Of a stretch of DNA of 64,000 nucleotides, positions 35,915 through 45,257 are shown piece by piece; positions within the stretch are counted from its first letter, which is position 1; each line of letters begins with the position of its first letter. Under the pieces are notes generated by a model that saw only the letters and a list, made by a program, of their open reading frames with translations, was not told the DNA's origin and ran no database searches. The DNA is from Terriglobia bacterium (GTDB lineage: Bacteria; Acidobacteriota; Terriglobia; UBA7540), in NCBI GenBank assembly GCA_035712365.1, contig DASTAW010000040.1, positions 1 through 64,000 on the forward strand. Reading direction: 5' to 3'. The translations under genes were made by a program, and so were the position numbers.

Positions 35915-37204
35915 ATGCCGACCAATGTTGTGATGCCCCAGATGGGGGAGAGCGTCGCCGAAGGAACGATCATTAAATGGCTGAAGAAGCCAGGTGATCA
36001 TGTCGAGCGCGACGAGCCTCTGTTTGAAATCACCACGGACAAGGTAGACGCTGAAATCCCCTCGCCCGCCGCAGGAATACTCGCCAGGATCCTGGCTTCA
36101 GAAAACGAAACGGTAGCGGTCAACACCGTCGTTGCCATTATCGATGGGCAAGGCGCGGCGGAATCTGGAAAGGCTGTGCCGGAAATTTCGGAAGGGCCGG
36201 CCAAGCCCTCGTCAGAGGCCCGCTCCGCTCCGGCGCCGGCGAGAGTTTCCCCGGCCGCCGCGGTAGCCCAGCCCGCCTCGGTCCGGACAGCGGAAAAGCT
36301 CCGCTCCTCCCCTCTTGTCCGACGGATTGCGCGCGAGCATAACGTGGATCTCTCGTTAGTAAAAGGAACTGGACTGGGACGCAGAATCAGCAAAAAAGAC
36401 ATCATCAAATTCCTTGAGGGGCGCACGCCCGCTGCTGCCGGAATGCGGACTGCCGTGCCGGCGGCGCCGCAGAAGCCAGCCGCCCCGTCCGAACCGGCTA
36501 TCTCATTCAACGGCCCAACCTGGGTGGCAGCCATGACTCCCCAGCGCCGCCTGATTGCCGAACACATGGTCGCCAGCAAGAAGATTTCTGCGCATGTAAC
36601 GACGGTGTTTGAGGTGGACATGACGCGGGTCGCGCACACCCGTGAGCGGATGGCTGACGAATTTGAGCGGACCCAGGGACTGAAGCTGACTTACACTCCG
36701 TTTATTGCTCGCGCCGCCGTCCTGGCCATCAAGCAGTTCCCGATTTTTAACTCGTCGGTCGAGAACACAAACATCATTTACAAGCAGGCCATCAACCTGG
36801 GAATAGCCGTGGCGCTGGAAACCGGGCTCGTTGTCCCGGTCATCAAAAATGCTGGAGACAAGGACTTCGCGGGAATGGCCCGCGCCGTTCATGATCTTGC
36901 CAGCCGCGCCCGCTCAAAGCACCTGAACGTGGATGAGGTGCAGGAAGGCACCTTCACCATCACGAATCCCGGCGTTTTCGGCAGCCTATTCGGAACGCCG
37001 ATCATCAACCAGCCACAGGTTGCCATTCTGGGCGTCGGAGTGATCGAGAAGCGGCCGGTCATCCGCGATGATGCGATTGCAATCCGCTCGATGGCGTATT
37101 TGATGCTGACGTTCGACCACAGAACCATCGATGGAGCCGTCGCAGACCAGTTTATGGCGCATCTGAAGAATTGCCTCGAAACCTGGCAGGAACCTCTCCT
37201 GTAG
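35915..37204 (+). CDS. pdhC: 2-oxoacid dehydrogenase E2 (dihydrolipoamide acyltransferase)
   Basis: 429 residues from ATG 35915; the frame is open back into pdhB but family alignment starts at MPTNVVMPQMGESVAEGT. One lipoyl domain with Lys 43 in EITTDKVDAEIPSP; Ala/Pro linker; peripheral-subunit binding domain SPLVRRIAREHNVDLSLVKG; catalytic acyltransferase domain to the end with TFDHRTIDGAVADQF (His and Asp of catalysis). Forms the core of the complex; lipoylated by the LipB route encoded upstream. Confidence 0.95.
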   Translation: MPTNVVMPQMGESVAEGTIIKWLKKPGDHVERDEPLFEITTDKVDAEIPSPAAGILARILASENETVAVNTVVAIIDGQGAAESGKAVPEISEGPAKPSSEARSAPAPARVSPAAAVAQPASVRTAEKLRSSPLVRRIAREHNVDLSLVKGTGLGRRISKKDIIKFLEGRTPAAAGMRTAVPAAPQKPAAPSEPAISFNGPTWVAAMTPQRRLIAEHMVASKKISAHVTTVFEVDMTRVAHTRERMADEFERTQGLKLTYTPFIARAAVLAIKQFPIFNSSVENTNIIYKQAINLGIAVALETGLVVPVIKNAGDKDFAGMARAVHDLASRARSKHLNVDEVQEGTFTITNPGVFGSLFGTPIINQPQVAILGVGVIEKRPVIRDDAIAIRSMAYLMLTFDHRTIDGAVADQFMAHLKNCLETWQEPLL

Positions 37205-37238
37205 CATCCCGAAACCCGGCAAAATCCTGCGTTCAAGC

Positions 37239-38213
37239 TTATTGGGATTCCGGATTCGCCAGGCGGGCAACAAGACTGTTCAAATCGTCCCGGCAGTCCG
37301 TACCGTCAAACCCCTGCTGCGCCATTCCGGGTAAGAAGCGGCTGAGATTCTGCGAGAAGAAGGCCTTGGCACGGTCGGGCTGGCGCAACTCGGCATACTG
37401 CGCAGTAATGGTTTGAAGCAGACCCAGCGCGGGCTCTTTTTCGCGGGACCATTTAGTGAGGTTGTCCTTGAGAATAGCCTGCAAGAAATCCTCGAATTTC
37501 ACGGTGTCGTCCACGTACTGACCACCCGAAAAGGAATAGACGGAGATCACATCAGCGGCGTCCTCGGCCGGTCCACATGCCGTCACTTGAGGCCGGTGCA
37601 CCACCAGCTCCCGGGCAGGGCCTGGCCCAATCCTGCGAATCTCCAGACCTTCAAACGGCCACCCTTTCAAACCGTCAATGTGGCCGATAATCTTAAGCGC
37701 GTCCTTGTCAACCTGCACAACATTGACGGTGGTACAGCAGCGGTTGCCCCCGGAATAAAGGCCGATCACCAGATCGGGTTTGCGATCACCCGTGAGGTCG
37801 CGAAGATACACCGGCCGAGGCCGGCTGTTTGCAACCGGCAGACCCTGCCGCCCGGCAAAATCATACAGTGCCGTCCACGGTTCCCGTGCGCCTTCGAGAG
37901 TGTCCACTTGATAGGCAACCTGGTTAGCGGCGTTGTAGACCACCAGTCGCCCTGGCGCAAATCCCAGTGACACTGAGTTCGATCGATAAAGGGCGGCGCG
38001 GTATTGCCGATCGAGGGGAAACGCGCTGATGCGCTGAAAGCCGGGAATGTCGGGGTACTCACCGTGCATTCCGGCCTTGCCTAGAACGTACCACTCGGCG
38101 GAGGTTGCCGCGTCCTCCAGGCTGGACGGTCTCCAATCACGCTGGAGACCTAGAACGACAAGGAACGCCAGGGCCGCGAGCATCGTCGAAATGATGAACT
38201 CACCCTTGCGCAT
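37239..38213 (-). CDS. Membrane-anchored VCBS-like repeat protein, unknown function
   Basis: 324 residues. One N-terminal hydrophobic segment (STMLAALAFLVVLGLQ) may be a signal anchor. The middle has VYLRDLTGDRKPDLVIGLYS, a calcium-type FG-GAP/VCBS motif (DxTGDxxPD), and GGNRCCTTVNVVQV, an unusual vicinal Cys pair. Convergent with the E2 gene. Function not assigned. Confidence 0.7.
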   Translation of the reverse strand: MRKGEFIISTMLAALAFLVVLGLQRDWRPSSLEDAATSAEWYVLGKAGMHGEYPDIPGFQRISAFPLDRQYRAALYRSNSVSLGFAPGRLVVYNAANQVAYQVDTLEGAREPWTALYDFAGRQGLPVANSRPRPVYLRDLTGDRKPDLVIGLYSGGNRCCTTVNVVQVDKDALKIIGHIDGLKGWPFEGLEIRRIGPGPARELVVHRPQVTACGPAEDAADVISVYSFSGGQYVDDTVKFEDFLQAILKDNLTKWSREKEPALGLLQTITAQYAELRQPDRAKAFFSQNLSRFLPGMAQQGFDGTDCRDDLNSLVARLANPESQ

Positions 38214-38318
38214 GGTGGTGGAGGAATCTCCGGAAGGTTTCTGGCTCGATAGGAAGCCTCATGCCAAATTATTTAACCATGAGCCGCAAAGATTGTCATG
38301 GAAGGGCTGGAAGTGCAA

Positions 38319-38561
38319 TCAATGGCCTGCCCGGCGGAATGAATCGAGGACCCACTCATCCGCGTTTTCGTTGTGGCGCAGAATGTAAGTATTCCCATCG
38401 TCGGCAAGAACCTTAAAGCAGCGGTATCCTACCCCGTGCCATTGATCGAGGACTTCCACCACCTCAAGGCTCGGTGCGCCGCTTTCGCGGAAACGGAAAC
38501 GGAGCGGCCGTTCGTCAGCCTTGTAACCGGCGTAACATTCAACGCAGAGCGACATGGGCAT
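38319..38561 (-). CDS. Small CxxC protein in the HipA-like/DUF3037 operon
   Basis: 80 residues. MPMSLCVECYAGYKADERPL has one CxxC pair; the rest reads VEVLDQWHGVGYRCFKVLAD then DGNTYILRHNENADEWVLDS, a compact beta fold. I do not know a name for the family. Starts 15 bp after the DUF3037 gene, so likely translated from the same message. Confidence 0.7.
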   Translation of the reverse strand: MPMSLCVECYAGYKADERPLRFRFRESGAPSLEVVEVLDQWHGVGYRCFKVLADDGNTYILRHNENADEWVLDSFRRAGH

Positions 38562-38576
38562 CGTCAGCCCGCGGCC

Positions 38577-39398
38577 CTAAAGAGCCAACTCGGCACGGAT
38601 TGACTGGGCGTACAAGTCGGCATACTCAAGCGGCTGGATGGAAATGCCGGCCTCCGTGAGAATGCTCTGTGAAACAGCAGCCGCTTCATCCTCTTTTCCT
38701 GCCATACGCTCGACCACTGCGGTCAGCTCGGCCGGTTCGCTGCGGCGGACGTGGTCCATGGTGTAAACCAGCACCTTGGCAAGCTCGACGTCCCTCTGGA
38801 GTGACACCGCGTGAACAAACTTCATGTGGCCATTCGGCTTCCGTTCTGCTTCAACCGGACGATACCCAAAATCAAAAGTGAAAGGATCATTAGGTTGGGT
38901 CCAGCGCGCGGCCCCAATATTCCTCTCCATCTCAGGCCGGCCCCACAACCCTGCATGTACAAACGCGAGCCGCAGCCGCTGTTTGATTCGCACTCGCGTA
39001 TCGACCGGAAGGGGGCCTGCAAGCCGGGCGCCAACATAGCGGTTGAAAAGGCCCTGAATTTCAGTCGCCGGGTCATGGAGCAAACAAGCCCTTGCAGGAG
39101 CGATCTGGACCATATTCGAAAAAGATCGTTCCATCCAGCGGAGGTAGGAGTCCAACTCGTCGCTATGCTCGTCGATCTGCTGCTCAAAATCCTGCTGCAG
39201 TTCCCGCAGGAACTCCATGTCAGCCTGAGGATGGAAGCGTTTCACGCGGCGGAAATCGTCCGTGAACAGACAACCCAGATAATTCTCCTGGGGACTGAAC
39301 AGGAACAAGCCGATATTCAGGAACTCGCCGCGCACAATGTCGGGCACATATTGCACCACGTAGAGCGAACACTCTTTGGGTTTTACAGCATCAGACAT
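38577..39398 (-). CDS. DUF3037 domain protein
   Basis: 273 residues. The N-terminal region CSLYVVQYVPDIVRGEFLNI, GLFLFSPQENYLG, DDFRRVKRFHPQADMEFL is the DUF3037 pattern; function unknown. Lies 34 bp after the HipA-like kinase gene and shares its direction. To my knowledge DUF3037 genes often lie next to HipA-like kinase genes in other bacteria. No signal peptide or membrane segment. Confidence 0.85.
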   Translation of the reverse strand: MSDAVKPKECSLYVVQYVPDIVRGEFLNIGLFLFSPQENYLGCLFTDDFRRVKRFHPQADMEFLRELQQDFEQQIDEHSDELDSYLRWMERSFSNMVQIAPARACLLHDPATEIQGLFNRYVGARLAGPLPVDTRVRIKQRLRLAFVHAGLWGRPEMERNIGAARWTQPNDPFTFDFGYRPVEAERKPNGHMKFVHAVSLQRDVELAKVLVYTMDHVRRSEPAELTAVVERMAGKEDEAAAVSQSILTEAGISIQPLEYADLYAQSIRAELAL

Positions 39399-39432
39399 GC
39401 CAACACCCGGGCCACAGGGCCCCGACTATGGT

Positions 39433-40344
39433 CTATTCCCAATTTGGGAAAGGCTTCAAAGAGCATTGCTTCGCATCAACGATCAACTGCCGCACTCGGC
39501 GGCGACGCTCGTAGAGCAGGTCCTTAAGACGTGAAATCCGGTCCGGCTCGTCACCGCACCACTCACGAGGGACCCCGTGAAGGCACTCGTCGAGTTCCGC
39601 CGTCCCGATGTTTTCAATCCGAGACAAGTACGGCTCAAACGACTGGAATCCCCGGACACTCTCGTACACCAAACGCCTCGGATAAAGGCTCCGGATGGGG
39701 CTGTCCGGGAAGTTCCATTCGCCGTCGTTAAAGCAGAATCCCTGATCGATGAGCGTGGCGGAATAACGGCTTCCCTGCTCGTCCACGGCCCGATAGAAGA
39801 TCACCTGGCGACCGTCGCAGTTGCACGTCCACTTGTCCAGCACGTACGCGCCCAGAAAAACAGATGCCAGGCTCGAAACCCGGCGCAGCAGCCGGTCAGG
39901 AAGAAAATCCACCACCAGTGTTTGGCTGGGAGCGCCTGGGAACCTGGAGCCAAAGTGCACTCCCGCGACGCACGGCTCTTCGCGGCCCGCCGTCTGGAAC
40001 CTCAGCAGTGGAGTTCCGGAAATGAGATTCTGCGAAACCTGGACGAACGCCGTGCCAGGGACCGGCAAACCTATGAGGGCAGCCAGTCGGCCGGCTAACA
40101 TCTCGTTGGCGAGAATCCTGATGTGCTGGGGATTGTTCCTGAACTTAACAACGTAGGTCTGGCCGTCATCGCAACCCATCAGGAACGGCTGCGAACCACC
40201 CCGCATCCGGCGGATGCATTCCACTGCCACGACGTTCCGGGCCTCAAAGGATTCATTGAGTCCGGATTGCAGGGACTGAGGCGAGGTAAGCGCAACTCCC
40301 TCGGAGTTGATTCCAGTACCGAAATTGCCGGGACCGTCAGGCAT
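39433..40344 (-). CDS. HipA-like protein kinase domain protein
   Basis: 303 residues. A kinase-like core: RRMRGGSQPFLMGCDDGQTY, VVKFRNN (ATP-site Lys), ANEMLAGRLAALIGLPVP (helix-C-type Glu), VLDKWTCNCDGRQVIFYRAV (catalytic loop with Asn/Asp), TLIDQGFCFNDGEW (DxG-like metal loop). This is the stand-alone HipA-like kinase type, not the two-domain HipA toxin. The first 35 residues are not family-like, so the true start may be further in. No hipB gene is adjacent. Heads the operon with DUF3037 and the CxxC gene. Confidence 0.8.
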   Translation of the reverse strand: MPDGPGNFGTGINSEGVALTSPQSLQSGLNESFEARNVVAVECIRRMRGGSQPFLMGCDDGQTYVVKFRNNPQHIRILANEMLAGRLAALIGLPVPGTAFVQVSQNLISGTPLLRFQTAGREEPCVAGVHFGSRFPGAPSQTLVVDFLPDRLLRRVSSLASVFLGAYVLDKWTCNCDGRQVIFYRAVDEQGSRYSATLIDQGFCFNDGEWNFPDSPIRSLYPRRLVYESVRGFQSFEPYLSRIENIGTAELDECLHGVPREWCGDEPDRISRLKDLLYERRRRVRQLIVDAKQCSLKPFPNWE

Positions 40345-40549
40345 CCCTGGAAAGTGTCAAGCCCCCTTCTGTAGATTCACGGCACGTTTGGGAAGGCATT
40401 TTCACTTCCCGGATTCGTCCTCCCAGCACAATCCGCCGATACACGCATCGGGCAGGAAATTCGCCCCTCAAGTGCAGCGGCAAGCCAGCCCGACATACTC
40501 CCTGCCACCCGTTGCAGCCGTTTCAAACGTTGATCCAGCGCCAATACAA

Positions 40550-41020
40550 TCAACCCCGGCGCTTCGCCTTTTTCCTGCCGGCCTGTTTTTTGGCCCCCTT
40601 GGATTTCGAAGGCCGTTTGGGCTGCGCAGATCTCTTGGTTTTTGAGACCTTCTTAGGCTTGCTGGATTTCCTGGGCTTCGCCCTCTTCTTGGGTTTTGCT
40701 TTTGGTTTTGCCTTTGGCTTTGCTTTTGGTTTTGCCTTCGGTTTTGGCGTTGGCGTCGGCTTTCTCTCCCTCACCCTGGGACGGGCAGGCTCCGGCGCCT
40801 TGGCGGGAGCAGGCGCGGCGGGGGCCGGAGCCGGTGGAGCTTCCACCCCCGCGGAACCAACCTCTACATCCTCGGATTCGTAGGTTATTTCCTCGTCGAG
40901 GTCGTCGAGGTCGCTCCCTGCACCCTCTTCCTCCGATTCTTTTTCGTAGTCCGAAGAGACTTCATCTCCGTACTCTTCCAACTCTTCGCCGGGCTCATTT
41001 GCTTCGTCGTCGAACCGCAT
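40550..41020 (-). CDS. Acidic-head, Lys/Pro-tail protein (histone H1-like tail)
   Basis: 156 residues from ATG 41020 with AGAGGAGG 6 bases upstream, which supports a real gene. Residues 1-55 are strongly acidic; about 56-80 are Ala/Pro; about 85-156 are a Lys/Pro/Ala tail with KPKA repeats and further Lys-Ser-Lys runs, like eukaryotic histone H1 or AlgP. No folded domain is seen. DNA or polyanion binding by the tail is inference. The tail is encoded by a short direct repeat. Confidence 0.75.
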   Translation of the reverse strand: MRFDDEANEPGEELEEYGDEVSSDYEKESEEEGAGSDLDDLDEEITYESEDVEVGSAGVEAPPAPAPAAPAPAKAPEPARPRVRERKPTPTPKPKAKPKAKPKAKPKAKPKKRAKPRKSSKPKKVSKTKRSAQPKRPSKSKGAKKQAGRKKAKRRG

Positions 41021-41167
41021 GAAATCCTCCTCTTAGCGTCATCTCCCGTCAGAAACCACACCCAACCTGATGCGCGCAATGCACCGTAAACAAAAGTTCT
41101 CTTGGCCAAGATGTATACCACCGGACAAACGCTGTCAAGAGGGATCATCGTAATGACCGCGCCGAGA

Positions 41168-43213
41168 TCACTCCGAAGCCCCGTAGAGGGCTAAAATCTG
41201 CCCGGGCGCGATGAGGGAGCTATCCAGGTGGTTCCATTCACGGATTTGCGCGACCGTCACATTGAAATGATCTGCTATGACGCCAAGAGTATCACCTTTA
41301 CGGATTCGATAATGAAGAACAGAGGCACGGCTGTCCTGATTGTCGCCGACAGGCCGGTTTGAGGCGGCGTTCTTACTGCGGCCCCCACGGCCAACTTTGA
41401 GGGTTTGTCCCTCGACAAGGGTGGATCCTCGTAAGTTGTTCCAGCGGCGAAGGTTTTCGATGCTTACATGAAAGCGCCGGGCGATATCTCCGAGGGTGTC
41501 GCCCCTCCGAATCCGGTAGGTTTCAACGCCCTCGCGCACCTCCGCTCGGTATTCGCCCGAGGTCTCCGGGGCGGGTCCGCCATGGGCAAATACATGCAAG
41601 GTCCTACCGGCAATGATTCGCGAGCCACGCAGGTGGTTCCAGGTGCGGAGGCTTGCAACGGTGACATGAAAGCGGCGGGCAATGCCGCCAAGCGTATCGC
41701 CCTGCCGTATGCGATAGCGGTAATAGCGGCCACGGCGGTAAGCAGGCTCGCGTCCCGGAGGCAGAGGCAGGATGAGGTAGGCGCCAACTTCCGGACCATC
41801 TCCGCCATCAAGATGGTTGGCTCGCGCGAGTTCGGCCCTGGTGATGCGATATTTGCTCGCTATTGCCTCCAGCGTGTCCGCCTGCTCCACCTTCACAGCT
41901 CTCCACGCCACCCGCTTTTCGGGCGGCACGTCGGCTATTCGTTTGTCATACAACTCTTTGGTTCCGTGCGGTAGATTAATCACAAACGGGCTCTCGTCGA
42001 GGGGGGTTGCCCAGGTCAGAAGGCTCGGGTTAAGGCGTTCCAACTCTTTGGAAGGCTGATCGATCAGTTCAGCCACAAGCCGAAGGTCAGTGGGAACACT
42101 CACGGTCACCTGGTCAGGATCCATGGGCGGATCGGGCTGGACCTCAAACCCGTAAGCACGAGGGTCCTTGGCGATGAGGGCGGTTGCGATAAAGATCGGC
42201 ACGTAATTCTGAGTCTCCAGGGGCAGGGCGTGCAGTTCCCGCAGTTTCCAGAAGTTGGCATACCCGGTTCGCTCGATGGCCTTCTGGATGGCGCCGGGCC
42301 CCGCGTCATAAGCCGCCATGGCCAGATACCAGTCACCGAACTCCTGATAAAGGTCCCGCAGGTGACGGGCCGCTGCGTCGGTCGATTTCAGGGGATCTTC
42401 GCGCTGGTCCTGGTACTGATTCATTTTGAGCCCATAATCCCGCGCCCGTGCCGCCATGAATTGCCACATCCCCGTGGCGCCCGCGCTGGAGACGGCGAGC
42501 GGGCTGAAACCGCTTTCCCCGGCGGCCATGTAGATCAGGTCCTGAGGCAGCCCGTATTTTCGAAGGGTCCTGCTGATCATCGGCTGATACATCCCCACTC
42601 TGGATAGGATTTTTTCGATGTAGCCCTGCCCTCCGTTCTGGAAGTAGGTGAGGAAACCGGCCACGTAATCGTTTGTGACCAGCGGAAGGTCTGATCGCAC
42701 TGAAATCAGTTCACGTTCAGCACGCTGCCGGACGTTCGGATCGACCGGGAAAGTAAGCCCGGCAAAGGACTCGATCGGCGGAGGTTCATAATCATGCTGG
42801 CCCAGGGCCTCGCCGTTTGCCGAAGCTGAGGCCTCAAGCCCATAGGTCGTTTCTACCAGCTTGTCGAACTCAGACTTAAGCTGGCTGCTGTTCTGGAGGT
42901 CCATTCCGGACTCGAGCAACCGGCTCAATGCCTTGTCAAAGTCCTGCCTGGCCTCTTCGAGGTTCCCAGCGTGATATTCCTTCATGCCCTCGCTGTAGAT
43001 TTCTTCCACTTCGGAAATCAGGACAGTTTGCGGATCGGGAGGCTTGGTCTTGACAATTGTCGCGACAGGAGCTTGAGGGCGGACGGGAAGAATTGCCGGG
43101 GGTGGGGCGACCGACGTTGGCGGCGAAACCGCACCCTGCTTCCTGCCGGAACTGCACGAGCCCAGAGCAATTACGACAGACAGGATGAGCAACAGGAGTT
43201 TACCGTTCTTCAA
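41168..43213 (-). CDS. mltD: LysM-domain lytic transglycosylase lipoprotein
   Basis: 681 residues. Lipoprotein signal with lipobox LGSC (Cys 20). A helical region follows, then the soluble-lytic-transglycosylase (SLT) domain with catalytic Glu 233 in [20 protein letters not shown] and [18 protein letters not shown]. The last 250 residues hold four LysM modules (first at [20 protein letters not shown]; three more at [20 protein letters not shown] and [10 protein letters not shown]). Cleaves peptidoglycan between MurNAc and GlcNAc. Four LysM copies is more than E. coli MltD has. The long upstream gap 43214-43499 is divergent to the ABC gene. Confidence 0.95.
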   Translation of the reverse strand: MKNGKLLLLILSVVIALGSCSSGRKQGAVSPPTSVAPPPAILPVRPQAPVATIVKTKPPDPQTVLISEVEEIYSEGMKEYHAGNLEEARQDFDKALSRLLESGMDLQNSSQLKSEFDKLVETTYGLEASASANGEALGQHDYEPPPIESFAGLTFPVDPNVRQRAERELISVRSDLPLVTNDYVAGFLTYFQNGGQGYIEKILSRVGMYQPMISRTLRKYGLPQDLIYMAAGESGFSPLAVSSAGATGMWQFMAARARDYGLKMNQYQDQREDPLKSTDAAARHLRDLYQEFGDWYLAMAAYDAGPGAIQKAIERTGYANFWKLRELHALPLETQNYVPIFIATALIAKDPRAYGFEVQPDPPMDPDQVTVSVPTDLRLVAELIDQPSKELERLNPSLLTWATPLDESPFVINLPHGTKELYDKRIADVPPEKRVAWRAVKVEQADTLEAIASKYRITRAELARANHLDGGDGPEVGAYLILPLPPGREPAYRRGRYYRYRIRQGDTLGGIARRFHVTVASLRTWNHLRGSRIIAGRTLHVFAHGGPAPETSGEYRAEVREGVETYRIRRGDTLGDIARRFHVSIENLRRWNNLRGSTLVEGQTLKVGRGGRSKNAASNRPVGDNQDSRASVLHYRIRKGDTLGVIADHFNVTVAQIREWNHLDSSLIAPGQILALYGASE

Positions 43214-43499
43214 ACGTTACCTGCCTTTGGCCCCTCTCATTCTGGCTTCCCTCCTGCAGTGAAACATCACAGGCAGATTTTACGTAGGCTCTCCTGCAAG
43301 GTCAACCTGAAACCGCATACGGCGGACCGCATCAGCCAGATGCGCGGCCACCGATGGTCCCGAAAATTCAGGGTTGACCCGTCCCCGTGGGGTTCGTCCA
43401 GGGGCTGGCAGGCCACAGCGGGGTTCAGCTATAATCAGAATTTCTCCGGGCGAAACGACGCCCGCTGCCTGACTTCGGCCCCCATAAGCATAGGCAACC

Positions 43500-45245
43500 A
43501 TGCGAAACCCTCTGCGACCCCTTTTGCCGTATCTGGCCAAGTACAAGAAGGGTTATATTATCGGCTTTACTGCCCTCATCCTTACCCAGGTTGTCGGCGT
43601 CATGGTTCCCCTGGTCATCAAAGACGTCTTTGACGCTCTGACCACCGGAGTTACCTCGCGAAAGCTTGCTTTCTTCGCCATTTTGCTCCTGATCATCGCC
43701 CTGGCGAAGGCGATTTTCCAGTTCTGGATGCGCTGGATTCTGATCGGCATTTCACGCGATGTTGAATATGACCTCCGCAATGACTTGTTCCAGCATCTGA
43801 TGCATCAGGACACCCGCTATTACAACGAACACCGCACCGGCGACCTGATGGCCAAGCTGACCAATGATTTGAACGCCGTCCGAAACATCGTTGGCCCTGG
43901 CATCATGTACCTGGCCAACACGGTGGTGACGGGGATTGCCACGATCGCTCTGATGGCGCATCTGGACCTGCACCTGACGCTCCTGGCGCTTGCGCCCCTA
44001 CCGCTGGCCTCGATTGCAGTCAAATTCTTCGGGCAGAGAATCCATGAGCGGTTCGAAAAAATTCAGGACCTGTATTCGGAGCTCACGGAAAGGGTGCGGG
44101 AAAATCTCTCCGGGGTCCGGCTGGTCCGCGCTTTCGGTCAGGAACAGCCCGAAATGCGGCAGTTTGACGAAATGAACCAGCTATACGTGGAACGCAACAA
44201 GGGTCTGATCTGGATCTCGAGCTTCCTGTGGCCCGCCCTGGCTTTGCTGTTCGCAGCTTCCTTTCTGCTGATCATCGTTGTCGGCGGAGAGCATGTTTTA
44301 TCGGGCAAGATAACCATCGGCACTTTCGCCGCGTTTAATGTCTACCTGATGTACCTGATCTGGCCCATCATTGCGCTGGGATGGGTGACGAACATCATCC
44401 AGCGGGGGCTTGCCTCCTTGGGCAGGCTGTGGACCATCTTCGCCGCCCAGCCGGCCATTGATGATCGTCTGGTTTCTCCAAATCCTGTCACGGCGCTTAA
44501 AGGTGATATCGAATTCCGGAACCTGACTTTCGCCTACAATGGATTCCCAATCCTCAGGAACGTCAATCTGCGCATCCCGGCGGGCCGGACCGTCGCAATT
44601 GTGGGAGCGACAGGCTCGGGCAAGACCACGCTGGCTGCCCTGGTTCCCCGCTTGTTTGACGCTCCTGAAGGCTCGGTGCTGGTCGATGGAATCCCGGTTC
44701 GCGAACTGCCCCTCAGCACTTTGAGATCGCACATCGGCTTCGTTCCGCAGGAAACCTTCCTGTTCAGCGATTCCATCCGGGAGAACATCCGGTTTGGAGC
44801 TCACGGTTCTTCTGACGATGATGTGAAACGCGCAGCCGAGGTCTCCAACATCCTGCCGGATATTCTCGGTTTCCCCGAGGGCTTTGATTCCATGGTAGGA
44901 GAACGCGGCCTCACGCTCTCGGGAGGCCAGAAGCAGCGGGTGGCCATCTCCCGGGCCATCATCCGCGATCCGCGCATTCTGATTCTGGATGACGCGCTCT
45001 CGAGCGTCGACACCTACACTGAGGAAAAAATATTGCGCCACCTGACCGAGGTGATGGCGGGAAGGACCACCATTCTGATATCGCACCGCGTTTCCACCAT
45101 TCGCAACGCGGACGAAATTGTGGTGCTGCACGATGGCACGATCGTGGAGCGCGGCGCCCACGAAGAGTTGTTAGCGATGAACGGCCATTACACAGAGCTT
45201 TACAACAAGCAGTTGATTGAAGATGCGCTGGAGCTGGAAACCTAG
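43500..45245 (+). CDS. ABC exporter half-transporter, degenerate catalytic site
   Basis: 581 residues. Six-helix type IV (ABCB/MsbA) membrane domain, then ATPase: Walker A GATGSGKTT; ABC signature LSGGQKQRVAISRAI; Walker B ILILDDALSSVD, in which Asp replaces the catalytic Glu. The next gene, 12 bp on, encodes the opposite arrangement, so the pair is predicted to form a heterodimer. Substrate unknown; lpxB follows the pair. Confidence 0.93.
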   Translation: MRNPLRPLLPYLAKYKKGYIIGFTALILTQVVGVMVPLVIKDVFDALTTGVTSRKLAFFAILLLIIALAKAIFQFWMRWILIGISRDVEYDLRNDLFQHLMHQDTRYYNEHRTGDLMAKLTNDLNAVRNIVGPGIMYLANTVVTGIATIALMAHLDLHLTLLALAPLPLASIAVKFFGQRIHERFEKIQDLYSELTERVRENLSGVRLVRAFGQEQPEMRQFDEMNQLYVERNKGLIWISSFLWPALALLFAASFLLIIVVGGEHVLSGKITIGTFAAFNVYLMYLIWPIIALGWVTNIIQRGLASLGRLWTIFAAQPAIDDRLVSPNPVTALKGDIEFRNLTFAYNGFPILRNVNLRIPAGRTVAIVGATGSGKTTLAALVPRLFDAPEGSVLVDGIPVRELPLSTLRSHIGFVPQETFLFSDSIRENIRFGAHGSSDDDVKRAAEVSNILPDILGFPEGFDSMVGERGLTLSGGQKQRVAISRAIIRDPRILILDDALSSVDTYTEEKILRHLTEVMAGRTTILISHRVSTIRNADEIVVLHDGTIVERGAHEELLAMNGHYTELYNKQLIEDALELET

Positions 45246-45257
45246 AACGGCAACCCG

